From: a virus
Virus record (IMG/VR): IMGVR_UViG_3300010430_000116
Location: 1 to 44,429 of that record
Length of the DNA: 44,429 bases
Strand: one strand, 5' to 3'
Shown here: piece after piece, positions 15,122 through 21,925 of the stretch
How positions within the stretch are numbered: position 1 is the first letter of the stretch
Layout: the number at the start of each line of letters is the position of its first letter
The notes under the pieces: model-generated
What the model was told of the DNA's origin: nothing
Seen by the model: only the letters and a program-made list of their open reading frames with translations
Database searches by the model: none
Translations under genes and position numbers: made by a program

Positions 15122-15435
15122 GTACAGGTTTATTACAAAAGATACATAGCTTTGCTAAAGATAGTCCTGAGAGAGAAGACCTAGAGTTTGACTTGGTTGA
15201 TATCACCTTCAAAATATCTGAGCTAATGAGTGAGAAAGAGAGCAAAGGTCAGGTTAGATTTGATGGTGTTGAGTATGATACATTGGTTGACTTAGCTTTG
15301 TTTGGCTTTGCTTGTGATGTTGTTAACAAGTATTGTTTGTTGTATGACCTTGACTCAACATACGAGCTAGTCAGTGCATATAAGAGCTATATAGATGAAC
15401 TTAATGAAGCAAGTAGATTATTAGAAGGGGAATAA
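15118..15435 (+). CDS. Acidic helical hypothetical protein, 105 residues
   Basis: Acidic (EREDLEFDLVDITFKISELM) with helical C-terminal half; starts with an ATGA overlap after GGAGG of the previous gene's end. No motif recognised. Confidence 0.6.
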   Translation: MSTGLLQKIHSFAKDSPEREDLEFDLVDITFKISELMSEKESKGQVRFDGVEYDTLVDLALFGFACDVVNKYCLLYDLDSTYELVSAYKSYIDELNEASRLLEGE

Positions 15436-15437
15436 CG

Positions 15438-15620
15438 ATGAGAGTTAGAGAAGTAGCACCAGAGGGCTTTAAGCCACGTACAATAGCTATAACATTAGAG
15501 AGCGAAGAGGAAATGCACAAGCTATTAACAGACATTAAATATATACCAGATGTAACAATTAAGGGCTATCCTTTTGTCACTGGACTATTGATACAACTTA
15601 GAGAGGAGTTACTAAAGTAA
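15438..15620 (+). CDS. Hypothetical early protein, 60 residues
   Basis: Begins MRVREVAPEGFKPRTIAITL and continues with an ESEEEMHKLLTDIKY helix, a compact alpha/beta pattern. The start follows a GGGGAATAACG site. The stop overlaps the next ATG (TAATG). Function unknown. Confidence 0.6.
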   Translation: MRVREVAPEGFKPRTIAITLESEEEMHKLLTDIKYIPDVTIKGYPFVTGLLIQLREELLK

Positions 15621-15859
15621 TGGCTAACAATAACATATTATTCACTTCAAGCAATTGCCCTGGTTGTGTACCAGTGAAGAAACTAATTGATGATAGTATT
15701 CTTCCAGTAGACATAATACTAGTCGATAGTGCTGAAGGTAATGTACTTGCTAACACCTACAAGGTTAGGAGCTTGCCTACACTGTTATTAGGTGGTGGTC
15801 TATATGCTGGTACTACTGCTTGTATTAAAGCTCTTAGAGAGCGTTACAAAGAGGAATAG
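15620..15859 (+). CDS. Glutaredoxin/thioredoxin-fold protein
   Basis: 79 residues with beta-alpha-beta start ILFTSSNCPGC: redox pair Cys13-Pro-Gly-Cys16, then VDIILVDSAEGN and the cis-proline loop RSLPTLLL, followed by a GGGLYAG turn. This is a minimal glutaredoxin. Family members reduce disulfides, often for ribonucleotide reductase, but no such reductase is encoded here. Another possibility is a partner of the T7-type DNA polymerase, which in T7 borrows host thioredoxin. Confidence 0.75.
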   Translation: MANNNILFTSSNCPGCVPVKKLIDDSILPVDIILVDSAEGNVLANTYKVRSLPTLLLGGGLYAGTTACIKALRERYKEE

Positions 15860-15862
15860 ATT

Positions 15863-16504
15863 ATGACTAAACAAGAGAGCTTTAGCTCGAATAATTACAA
15901 CAAGCTTTGTACAACGCTCAGTGATATCAAGTCCAAATCTCCGTGTGTAAAAGGATGGGAGCTACTGCTAAGGAACTCAACTGAATTCAAAAAAGACGAT
16001 CCTATGAGCTTAATGCATATTTTTAAATCTAACGGAATTAAGGACGCTGTGTGGGCACTAAGATGCTTTGACCATAAAGACTATTGCTTGTTTTTGGCTG
16101 ATGTAGCTGAAAGTGTTTTACATATTTATGAGAGAAGGTTCAACTCTAAAGCCCCGCGAGAGGCTATTGAAGCGATAAGGCTTTACAAGACAGGTGAAAT
16201 AGGAGCGAAAGATTTAGAGGTTGCTGCTGATGCTGCTTATGTTGCTTATGGTGATACCTGTACTACTGCTAATGCTGCTTATGCTGCTAATGCTGCTGCT
16301 TATGCTGCTGCTTATGCTGCTGATGCTGCTGCTGCTGCTGCTTATGCTGCTTATGCTGCTTCTGATGCTGCTAATGCTGCTTATGTTGCTTATGCTGCTA
16401 ATGCTGCTGCTTATGCTGCTGATGCCACTCATGCTGCTAGACTTGAAAAATGGGCTGAAATAGAGCGATTATTTAGCCAGCATTTTGGAGGTCAAAATGA
16501 CTAA
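15863..16504 (+). CDS. Phage protein with alanine-rich AAY repeat
   Basis: 213 residues. An N-terminal domain of about 115 residues (KSKSPCVKGWELLLRN, GIKDAVWALRCFDHKDYCLF) is followed by roughly 75 residues of Ala-rich repeat (units such as AAYAANA and AAYAADA) and a short C-terminal helix LEKWAEIERLFSQHFGG. Similar Ala-repeat proteins occur in many phages and in some predicted immunity proteins; none has a firm function that I know. The repeat probably forms long helices. At DNA level it is a run of GCT codons with GAT, AAT and TAT between. Confidence 0.7.
   Translation: MTKQESFSSNNYNKLCTTLSDIKSKSPCVKGWELLLRNSTEFKKDDPMSLMHIFKSNGIKDAVWALRCFDHKDYCLFLADVAESVLHIYERRFNSKAPREAIEAIRLYKTGEIGAKDLEVAADAAYVAYGDTCTTANAAYAANAAAYAAAYAADAAAAAAYAAYAASDAANAAYVAYAANAAAYAADATHAARLEKWAEIERLFSQHFGGQND
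16220..16438 (+). repeat. GCT-rich codon repeat inside the alanine-repeat gene
   Basis: About 220 bases made almost only of GCT codons mixed with TAT, GAT, AAT and GTT. The pattern is nearly periodic and could expand or contract in 9-base units by slippage while keeping the frame. Confidence 0.85.
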
Positions 16505-16550
16505 TTACAACGAACTGTCAGATTTTGAGATGAGTAAGGAAGGTGAGTGA
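16497..16550 (+). pseudogene. 17-codon fragment resembling the start of a phage ABA-sandwich (DUF2591) protein
   Basis: MTNYNELSDFEMSKEGE followed by TGA. The words YNELSDFE closely match the usual N-terminus of DUF2591 proteins found in many phages (YSELSDFEINK...). It overlaps the upstream stop and ends on TGATG, coupling into the next gene. Probably a relic of a longer gene that now serves as a translational bridge. Confidence 0.4.
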
Positions 16551-17008
16551 TGGACATTAAAGAAGTTTGGAGAGTATTCAAAGCATCATCCGTACAAGAC
16601 ATGGATATGCAAAAATCATTTAAAAGAGCCTGCACGCCTAACAATTGTATTGGGATTCTTGAGGAAAACGAAAAGCTACAACAAGAAAACCAAGAGTTGA
16701 AAGCTGGGCGGGACCAAAAGATAAAAGAGCTTAGAGCGCAAAACTATAGGCTAGCGGGAATTTTGCTTAGGTACAAGGACTACATTGAAGAAGGTATGAA
16801 TCAAGTATTTATTGAAAAACTTGTAAATAAGTATTCATCCAAACAATCCCTAAAAGCTATTCAGGCTGAGGCTATAAAAGAGGCAGTTAGTAAGCTTGAA
16901 CGGCCTGATGTACCTCTCGCTCCAGTTTTTATATTGAATACTGACTTGCTTGAATACGCAGACAACCTTGTCGCGAGTGATAACGAAGTATTAAAAGGAG
17001 AAGGGTAA
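16550..17008 (+). CDS. Coiled-coil hypothetical protein
   Basis: 152 residues from the ATG at 16550 (a GTG just before is in frame). The middle (ENEKLQQENQELKAGRDQKI) is a clear coiled coil. Such proteins in phage early operons often carry an Ead/Ea22-like layout (coiled coil, then YIEEGMNQV.. helices), but I cannot confirm a family. Overlaps both neighbours by one base. Confidence 0.6.
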   Translation: MDIKEVWRVFKASSVQDMDMQKSFKRACTPNNCIGILEENEKLQQENQELKAGRDQKIKELRAQNYRLAGILLRYKDYIEEGMNQVFIEKLVNKYSSKQSLKAIQAEAIKEAVSKLERPDVPLAPVFILNTDLLEYADNLVASDNEVLKGEG

Positions 17009-17280
17009 TGAATAGAGAGATTAATGATTGGGTGGAGGATTTCACTATAGCTAAGGTAGTGATGTTCTGTGTAGGTTTAATATTGCTTTGTTTGGCTCTG
17101 TATACACACTCAGTCAACAAAGATGATGCTACTAAGTACAGACTACTGGTAGCTAAACAAAACAGCTGTACAGGCTTTACAGGGAGTTCTTGTTATATAC
17201 GTGTACTGAGTGCTAGCGATGTACATTTACTCAAAGAAGCTAAGAAGAAAGCTATGGTTAACTATGGAGTACATGATTAA
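17008..17280 (+). CDS. Small inner-membrane protein
   Basis: 90 residues with one membrane segment at about 14-31 (VVMFCVGLILLCLALY), a charged N-terminus inside and about 60 residues likely periplasmic, with two cysteines that could pair (NSCTGFTGSSC). Unknown function; superinfection exclusion proteins have this shape, which is only a suggestion. Confidence 0.6.
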   Translation: MNREINDWVEDFTIAKVVMFCVGLILLCLALYTHSVNKDDATKYRLLVAKQNSCTGFTGSSCYIRVLSASDVHLLKEAKKKAMVNYGVHD

Positions 17281-17759
17281 TGAAAGTTACAAGAACAGAC
17301 TTGTACAAGTTTAAGAAAGAGATGCAAAGATTATCTAATGATGGGTATGATGTTGAGTTTGACCTGGGTAGCAACATGTTTATCAAGCGATATGCAAGCA
17401 ACCTACGCTTCTCTATTACTTATAAGCATGGGTATGGTAAGTCTAAGAATATAGCTACTTGTTATAGAGATTTAAACAATGATGGACATATAGCTAAGAT
17501 GATGCAGCTTAAACCAATCTTAACTAAGCCAACAACCTTAGAGCTTGACACAAGTGAGTATAAGACTATACCAGATTCAGACAACAGGTATATGATAAAC
17601 AAGTATGGAGATATAATCAGAAATACAGAGAATGGGTATAAAGATATTAATGTTAGGCGAATAGCTAATCTCAGATTAGGTAATAAGATTGCTAGAGATT
17701 ATGATGTAGATAGTCTAGTACATAAAGTATTTTACTCTAAGGAGAAAGAAAATGTTTAG
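17280..17759 (+). CDS. Protein with NUMOD4-like DNA-binding motif but no HNH centre
   Basis: 159 residues. The C-terminal half reads YKTIPDSDNRYMINKYGDII and then VDSLVHKVFYS, which follows the NUMOD4 layout of homing endonucleases (W.pI...Y.vSn.G.v.. followed by vhrlva..F). No H-N-H or GIY-YIG catalytic motif follows, as the protein stops there. The N-terminal 90 residues are basic and of unknown type. It may be a degraded homing endonuclease or a regulator built from its DNA-binding part. Confidence 0.5.
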   Translation: MKVTRTDLYKFKKEMQRLSNDGYDVEFDLGSNMFIKRYASNLRFSITYKHGYGKSKNIATCYRDLNNDGHIAKMMQLKPILTKPTTLELDTSEYKTIPDSDNRYMINKYGDIIRNTENGYKDINVRRIANLRLGNKIARDYDVDSLVHKVFYSKEKENV

Positions 17760-17949
17760 TTGCAATAGATGTAGATGGTCTGGTAGTGAAGACCAAGTAG
17801 AGAGGATTAGCTTAGGTATGACCCAAGGTTGTTACTGCCCTAGATGTGCTAGCCCTGTGTTCTTGAGAGGAGAGTTAAACAAAGAATATAGAAGTCCTTT
17901 CCAAGATGATGAACCATTAAAGAAAGATAGTAGAGAAGATAAGCTTTAG
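17752..17949 (+). CDS. Zinc-ribbon protein
   Basis: 65 residues with Cys4-x2-Cys7 (CNRC) and Cys-x2-Cys (CPRC) about 21 residues later, giving a four-cysteine zinc ribbon, then a charged tail. The pattern differs from the T7 primase zinc domain in spacing and flanks. It closes the first block of early genes and is followed by a regulatory gap. Role unknown. Confidence 0.6.
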   Translation: MFSCNRCRWSGSEDQVERISLGMTQGCYCPRCASPVFLRGELNKEYRSPFQDDEPLKKDSREDKL

Positions 17950-18014
17950 CTAGATGATGATAGTTTATTCTTAGCTAGATAGATATTAACTAAGCTTAGA
18001 TAAGATTAACTATT

Positions 18015-18043
18015 TTGTTTATGTTCCCTATCGGGAATATTAT
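18015..18043 (+). promoter_or_regulatory. Promoter candidate with palindromic spacer
   Basis: TTGTTT (18015-18020), 17 bases, TATTAT (18038-18043). The spacer holds TTCCC-TATC-GGGAA (18024-18037), a palindrome where a repressor would block polymerase. It is in the only long gap of the early arm before the HNH/replication block. As RNA the palindrome would be a weak hairpin without a T tract. Confidence 0.4.
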
Positions 18044-18068
18044 ATAGGTTACACCTTTTTTGTTTAGT

Positions 18069-18117
18069 CTGTCAAGTCATCTAGACGTCTAAACGTATAA
18101 AATAAATTACTTGACAG
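18069..18117 (+). promoter_or_regulatory. Regulatory element, copy A
   Basis: Bases 18070-18113 align without gaps to the minus strand at 31801-31758 (about 34 of 44 identical), including TGTCAA, the palindrome TAGACGTCTA and the end ATAAATTACTTG. This copy is framed by a perfect 8-base inverted repeat, CTGTCAAG (18069-18076) and CTTGACAG (18110-18117). It lies 13 bases before the ATG of the gene at 18130, so it could be an operator or promoter part. Confidence 0.6.
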
Positions 18118-18129
18118 TAGGGGAATAAC

Positions 18130-18378
18130 ATGCTTAACCACAAAGAAACAAACCATACAACCAAAGGTAACTACAACAAAGCTGATGCTGAAATCTATAT
18201 GATTAAGCAAGGACTTATCGGAGAGAAGGAATGTTTTTGCACGCAGCTTTGCGATATTCCCGACCCTTGTTGCCTTGAATGCGAAGGGAGCGGCACGGTT
18301 AAAAGACTACAGGAGCATTTGAAGAAGTACGGTATGGAAAAAACGACCCATAAAATTAAACGGAAAAGTAGAAAGTAA
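18130..18378 (+). CDS. Cysteine-rich small protein
   Basis: 82 residues. A cluster of seven cysteines occurs in the middle (CFCTQLC, then PCCLECEGSG); the CxxCxGSG part resembles one DnaJ-type zinc knuckle. The C-terminus is strongly basic (KTTHKIKRKSRK). Start has AGGGGAATAAC upstream. No family assigned; a metal-binding nucleic-acid protein is likely. It is the first gene after regulatory element copy A. Confidence 0.6.
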   Translation: MLNHKETNHTTKGNYNKADAEIYMIKQGLIGEKECFCTQLCDIPDPCCLECEGSGTVKRLQEHLKKYGMEKTTHKIKRKSRK

Positions 18379-18427
18379 ATTATTTCTGTGATAGAATGTC
18401 ACAACTATTTAAGACTTGGAGAGCAAT

Positions 18428-18916
18428 GTGGACTATTTGACACAAAAGTATGTTAAGGAACTTTTTGAATATCAAGATGGCGAACTGATATGGAAATCTA
18501 ACAGGGGTAAAAATCAAACCAAAGGTAAAATTGCAGGTAGCGAAAAGAGTCACAACTATAAGCGTATTAGGTTTAATGGTAGGACTCACTATGCTCATAG
18601 ACTAATCTTCCTTTATCACCATGGCTACCTACCTAACATGATTGACCATATCAACGGCAATAAGTTTGACAATCGTATTGAAAATTTACGAGAGTGTAAT
18701 AAATCTACAAATGCTATTAACTCTTGTGTAAGCAGCCGCAATACCTCTGGAGTGAAGGGTGTGTATTTTGACAAAGCAATATCTAAATGGTGTGCTACCT
18801 TAACTATCAATGGTAAAAATAAGTTTATAGGTAATTTTGATGACATAGAGCTTGCTGAACTTGTTGTAAAAGAAGCAAGAGAAAAATACCACGGGGAGTT
18901 TGCTAGACATGAGTAA
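18428..18916 (+). CDS. HNH homing endonuclease with AP2 domain
   Basis: 162 residues from the GTG at 18428 (MDYLTQKYVKELFEYQDG is the usual N-terminus of this family); a TTG at 18416 is in frame but less likely. The HNH core is MIDHINGNKFDNRIENLREC at about 70-90, followed by the AP2 DNA-binding domain TSGVKGVYFDK...KWCATLTINGK at about 110-150. Such enzymes are free-standing mobile genes that cut phage DNA lacking them. It overlaps the primase-helicase start by 8 bases and sits where that gene's zinc domain would be. Confidence 0.88.
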   Translation: MDYLTQKYVKELFEYQDGELIWKSNRGKNQTKGKIAGSEKSHNYKRIRFNGRTHYAHRLIFLYHHGYLPNMIDHINGNKFDNRIENLRECNKSTNAINSCVSSRNTSGVKGVYFDKAISKWCATLTINGKNKFIGNFDDIELAELVVKEAREKYHGEFARHE

Positions 18917-20495
18917 GTTCCCTGGAAAACCTAAGAGGTCAGAGATGAATGAAAGCGTACAAGAAGTCCTCAAGTATCCAATATGGGCTATAGATGGTAC
19001 TAATGGTACTGTTGACAGAGGTATAAGCAAGGAGACTTGCACACACTTTGGTATTCGTACCTTATATAGTGAAGTTAGCCAGAGAGTAGAAGCACACTAC
19101 TTCCCTGTCACTAAGAAAGATAAATTAGTTGGTTGGATTAAGGTGAGTCCAGGATTAGCTAAGAACAATGGTAGGTTCCAAATAGTCGGTGATGTGTCAG
19201 TTGATTGTGATTTACTAGGTACACAACAAGCTAACAGAAAAGAAAGCCCTTATGTTTGGGTAGTAGAAGGGGTATGGGACTTATGCTCTGCTTACCAATC
19301 TATCTACAATAACCAGAAAGAGGGACAACCTAAGCGCCATCCAGCTATAGTAAGTTTACTACTTGGTGTTGGTAATGCTCAAACTAATGTTGGTGCTAAC
19401 ATAGAATTCCTGAATGACTTTAAGGAAGTGAGAGTTTGTTTTGATAATGATTCTAGCTCTGATGTTAATCACGGACAAGAAGGAGTTGAGCAAGTAGCAC
19501 TAATAGCCCCAGATATAAAGAGTATATTACTACCTTGTAATGATATAAATGAGCTAATGTTATCTGAGGGTGAGTACGAAGTATACAGAGAGCTTCTGTT
19601 TAATGCTAAATCCTTCGAGGTAGAGAGTGTAGTGCAAGGTGGAATAGACCTGAGTGAGCTTGTAACACCATTAGAAGAGGGTGTCCATGTAAGCACCTTA
19701 CCTAAGACCATGAACATCTTACACGGCCTTAGAGAAAGAGAAATGACTATAGTGTTAGCTCCTACTGGTGTAGGTAAAACCACTGTATGTAAAGAGATTG
19801 GCTATGCTTTGGTTAAACAAGGTCACTCTGTAGGTCATGTATTCTTAGAAGAGGACTTAAAAAAGACACAACAAAGCTATATAGCATTAGATAATGATAC
19901 ACATTTACCTAAGTTTAGGGCTAATCCTGAGTGTATATCACCCCAAGCTGTACAAGAAACATACGATAGTTTGATTAATACACCTAGAACTATGTGGATG
20001 AAACACTTTGGTAGTCTCGCATGTAAGACTTTAATAGATAAGTTCCATTGGATGTACATTAAAGGTATGAAGTTCATCATCTTAGACCACATATCTATGG
20101 TTATATCTGGTCAAGAATCAAGCAATGAACGTAAAGACATTGACATGTTACTGACAGAACTAGCTGCTTTCACTACTGCTACTGGTGTTCACCCTATAAT
20201 TGTTAGTCATATTAAGCGAGTTAACAAACAAGCACCAAGAGATAAGGAAGGAAATGTTGATTATCCTTACTGGGATGAAGTAGATGCTACTCAAGCTCGT
20301 GGTTCTGGTGCATTTGAACAACTGGCTTGGAACATTATGTGTATTGAACCTGAAGTTAAAGAGGATAAATCAAGAGGGAATATCCGAACAAGAGTTGTTA
20401 AGAATCGCGAATGGGGTACTCTAGGTGTAGGTGATGTACTCACTCAGAACCAACAGACAGGAAGATTACAGGTGGTGACAGCAGATGAGTATTGA
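18909..20495 (+). CDS. DNA primase-helicase, gp4-type, without zinc domain
   Basis: 528 residues from ATG 18909. VDRGISKETC at about 35-44 equals the T7 gp4 linker motif that follows the zinc domain there. TOPRIM motifs: VVEGVWDLCSA at 118-128 and CFDNDSSSD at about 177-185. The DnaB-type helicase has Walker A APTGVGKTT at 284-292, a FLEED segment and Walker B FIILDHIS. The T7 zinc domain, needed for template recognition by the primase, is absent: the protein is like the short gp4B form. The start is inside the HNH gene's end. Confidence 0.88.
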   Translation: MSKFPGKPKRSEMNESVQEVLKYPIWAIDGTNGTVDRGISKETCTHFGIRTLYSEVSQRVEAHYFPVTKKDKLVGWIKVSPGLAKNNGRFQIVGDVSVDCDLLGTQQANRKESPYVWVVEGVWDLCSAYQSIYNNQKEGQPKRHPAIVSLLLGVGNAQTNVGANIEFLNDFKEVRVCFDNDSSSDVNHGQEGVEQVALIAPDIKSILLPCNDINELMLSEGEYEVYRELLFNAKSFEVESVVQGGIDLSELVTPLEEGVHVSTLPKTMNILHGLREREMTIVLAPTGVGKTTVCKEIGYALVKQGHSVGHVFLEEDLKKTQQSYIALDNDTHLPKFRANPECISPQAVQETYDSLINTPRTMWMKHFGSLACKTLIDKFHWMYIKGMKFIILDHISMVISGQESSNERKDIDMLLTELAAFTTATGVHPIIVSHIKRVNKQAPRDKEGNVDYPYWDEVDATQARGSGAFEQLAWNIMCIEPEVKEDKSRGNIRTRVVKNREWGTLGVGDVLTQNQQTGRLQVVTADEY

Positions 20496-20568
20496 TGTTA
20501 AACATGAACTAAGTTACATGAAGAACAAAGAACAAATTAATACAATATTGAGAATGAGGTGGGTATGA
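20485..20568 (+). CDS. 27-residue peptide after primase-helicase
   Basis: MSIDVKHELSYMKNKEQINT..., starting with an overlap of the primase-helicase end and ending by overlap with the next ATG. Translational coupling at both ends supports it, but its size keeps confidence low. Confidence 0.4.
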   Translation: MSIDVKHELSYMKNKEQINTILRMRWV

Positions 20569-20771
20569 ACACATACATACTAAACCAATACACTACAGTG
20601 ACACCACCTACTGCTGGTGAACCCTTGGTTAACATACCCAAAGGCACTGTCTTCAAGATAAATGATGATAGTAATACTTTCGTCTATGGAGATAACAAAC
20701 TTCACTTGACTGATAGACAGATATTAGATTTAATGGACAGGTCAAGTTACTATCCAATAGAGGAGGAATAG
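20565..20771 (+). CDS. Hypothetical protein, 68 residues
   Basis: Begins MNTYILNQYTTVTPPTAGEP and continues through a VFKINDDSNTFVYGDNKLHL stretch; beta-rich then a short helix and an EEE end. The ATG at 20565 is preceded by GAGGTGG; the in-frame GTG at 20559 is less likely. Lies between primase-helicase and polymerase genes. Unknown. Confidence 0.55.
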   Translation: MNTYILNQYTTVTPPTAGEPLVNIPKGTVFKINDDSNTFVYGDNKLHLTDRQILDLMDRSSYYPIEEE

Positions 20772-20773
20772 AC

Positions 20774-20917
20774 ATGGGATATTTCAGTAGAATGGACCTT
20801 GAGTATAGAGACAATCCTTACGAAGAGGATGAGAACATGGGTGATGAATCATTCAACCCAAACAGAGAGTACTACGATAAGTATACAGATGACTATGAGG
20901 AGGTAGAAGATGAGTGA
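20774..20917 (+). CDS. Very acidic 47-residue protein
   Basis: MGYFSRMDLEYRDNPYEEDE... ends DDYEEVEDE; about one residue in three is Asp or Glu. GGAGGAATAGAC precedes the ATG. Overlaps the next gene. The extreme acidity suggests a DNA mimic or a binder of a basic partner; this is inference only. Confidence 0.55.
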   Translation: MGYFSRMDLEYRDNPYEEDENMGDESFNPNREYYDKYTDDYEEVEDE

Positions 20918-21218
20918 GTATAAACCTGATGGTTGGGCTATAATTAAACATGGAAAGGACTTCTTCATCTTTGGTAGCTGGTCTGGTAGTTTTGCTTCTG
21001 GTGACCATTGGCGTAGAAATAGTGGTGTTACTGGTTATAAAGAAGATGAGAACTATTATCATTTCAAAGGTGACTCTGGTTCTGTCTACTCTTGCAGTAA
21101 ACATAGTAATCACATAACAGCTTATAACAGCACTGTATTACTCGCTTCAGTGGATGGTAATGATAATGCAAGTATAGTCAGTATAGAGGAGTTCCTGGAG
21201 GAGTTTGACAATGACTAA
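20910..21218 (+). CDS. Conserved-looking phage hypothetical protein
   Basis: 102 residues, beta-rich: GSWSGSFASGDHWRRNSGVT and FKGDSGSVYSCSKHSN. This pattern recurs in small phage proteins of unknown function near replication genes. Acidic C-terminal helix EEFLEEFDND. Translationally coupled at both ends. Confidence 0.65.
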   Translation: MSEYKPDGWAIIKHGKDFFIFGSWSGSFASGDHWRRNSGVTGYKEDENYYHFKGDSGSVYSCSKHSNHITAYNSTVLLASVDGNDNASIVSIEEFLEEFDND

Positions 21219-21735
21219 ATTAGTCTTTGACCTTGAATGGAAGGTTCCTGAAGATGGAGATGTACTAAGGGATGCTGAACATCTATGGTGTGCTTGTTTT
21301 AAGACAGTTGGTGTAGAATCTTGGACTCAATTCTCTGGTGAATCTCTTAACTTACTACCTAAGTTTATTAGTGAACTAGGCAATCCAACCTTCATAGGCC
21401 ACAATATTCTTGGTGCTGATATGGAGATGCTACGTAGGTTCTATGGAATTAACTACACTGTCTTACCTGACACTATTATGGGTAATCCTTGCACCTTCAT
21501 AGACACTCTCACGCTCTCTCGTAGACTATGGCCTGATAGACTGGCAGTGAAAGGTACTAAGAGCATACATGGCCTGGAAGCCTGGGGCATTAGAACAGGA
21601 GTTAGTAAGCCACAGGTACATGATTGGAGTGACCAACCTATAGAGGTTTATTTGAATAGATGCAGAGAAGATGTACTTAATAATGAAGCGACCTATGAAA
21701 TGCTAATGAAAGAACAGGAGAAATTGTATGGGTAA
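21211..21735 (+). CDS. 3'-5' proofreading exonuclease (separate DNA polymerase domain)
   Basis: 174 residues from ATG 21211, with GGAGGAG upstream. DnaQ-fold motifs: Exo I FDLEW (Asp7, Glu9), Exo II GHNILGADMEML and Exo III YLNRCREDVLNN. The stretch GTKSIHGLEAWG matches T7 gp5 (KSIGSHSLEAWG). In T7 this is the N-terminal domain of one 704-residue enzyme; here it ends at a stop and the polymerase follows 180 bases later as its own gene. Confidence 0.88.
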   Translation: MTKLVFDLEWKVPEDGDVLRDAEHLWCACFKTVGVESWTQFSGESLNLLPKFISELGNPTFIGHNILGADMEMLRRFYGINYTVLPDTIMGNPCTFIDTLTLSRRLWPDRLAVKGTKSIHGLEAWGIRTGVSKPQVHDWSDQPIEVYLNRCREDVLNNEATYEMLMKEQEKLYG

Positions 21736-21925
21736 TGAAGAAGTACCTTGTAAAGAACACCCAGGTGCACCTCACGGGTTTTTAAGAGGCTTATCCCATT
21801 CACAAGGAAGATATGTCTGTGAGTGTGAGCATTGGGAGCCAGAGCAACTAGAACTAGATTTAGATGAACCAAATAATGGTACACATATACCAACTAATGG
21901 TATAGGAGGAGATGATGACTCCTGA
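21728..21925 (+). CDS. Small Cys/His protein inserted between exonuclease and polymerase genes
   Basis: 65 residues: CKEHPGAPHGFLRGLSHSQG, then YVCECEHWEP, with Cys and His placed for one zinc site, then a very acidic tail (EPEQLELDLDEP, GGDDDS). Similar short proteins with CKEHP..PHGF..SHSQ..YVCECE occur in many phages. Its position in the gap of a split polymerase suggests it could join or regulate the two parts; no function is known to me. Confidence 0.65.
   Translation: MGNEEVPCKEHPGAPHGFLRGLSHSQGRYVCECEHWEPEQLELDLDEPNNGTHIPTNGIGGDDDS

Noticed and set aside
16214-16432. Ser/Ile-repeat frame on the minus strand and Leu/Met-repeat frame on the plus strand
   Set aside because: Both are shadows of the GCT-rich alanine repeat in other frames.
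18387-18403. TGTGA-TAGAATG-TCACA, resembling a CRP site
   Set aside because: The half-sites are 7 bases apart, not 6, and no promoter is placed suitably; kept only as a chance or unrelated palindrome.
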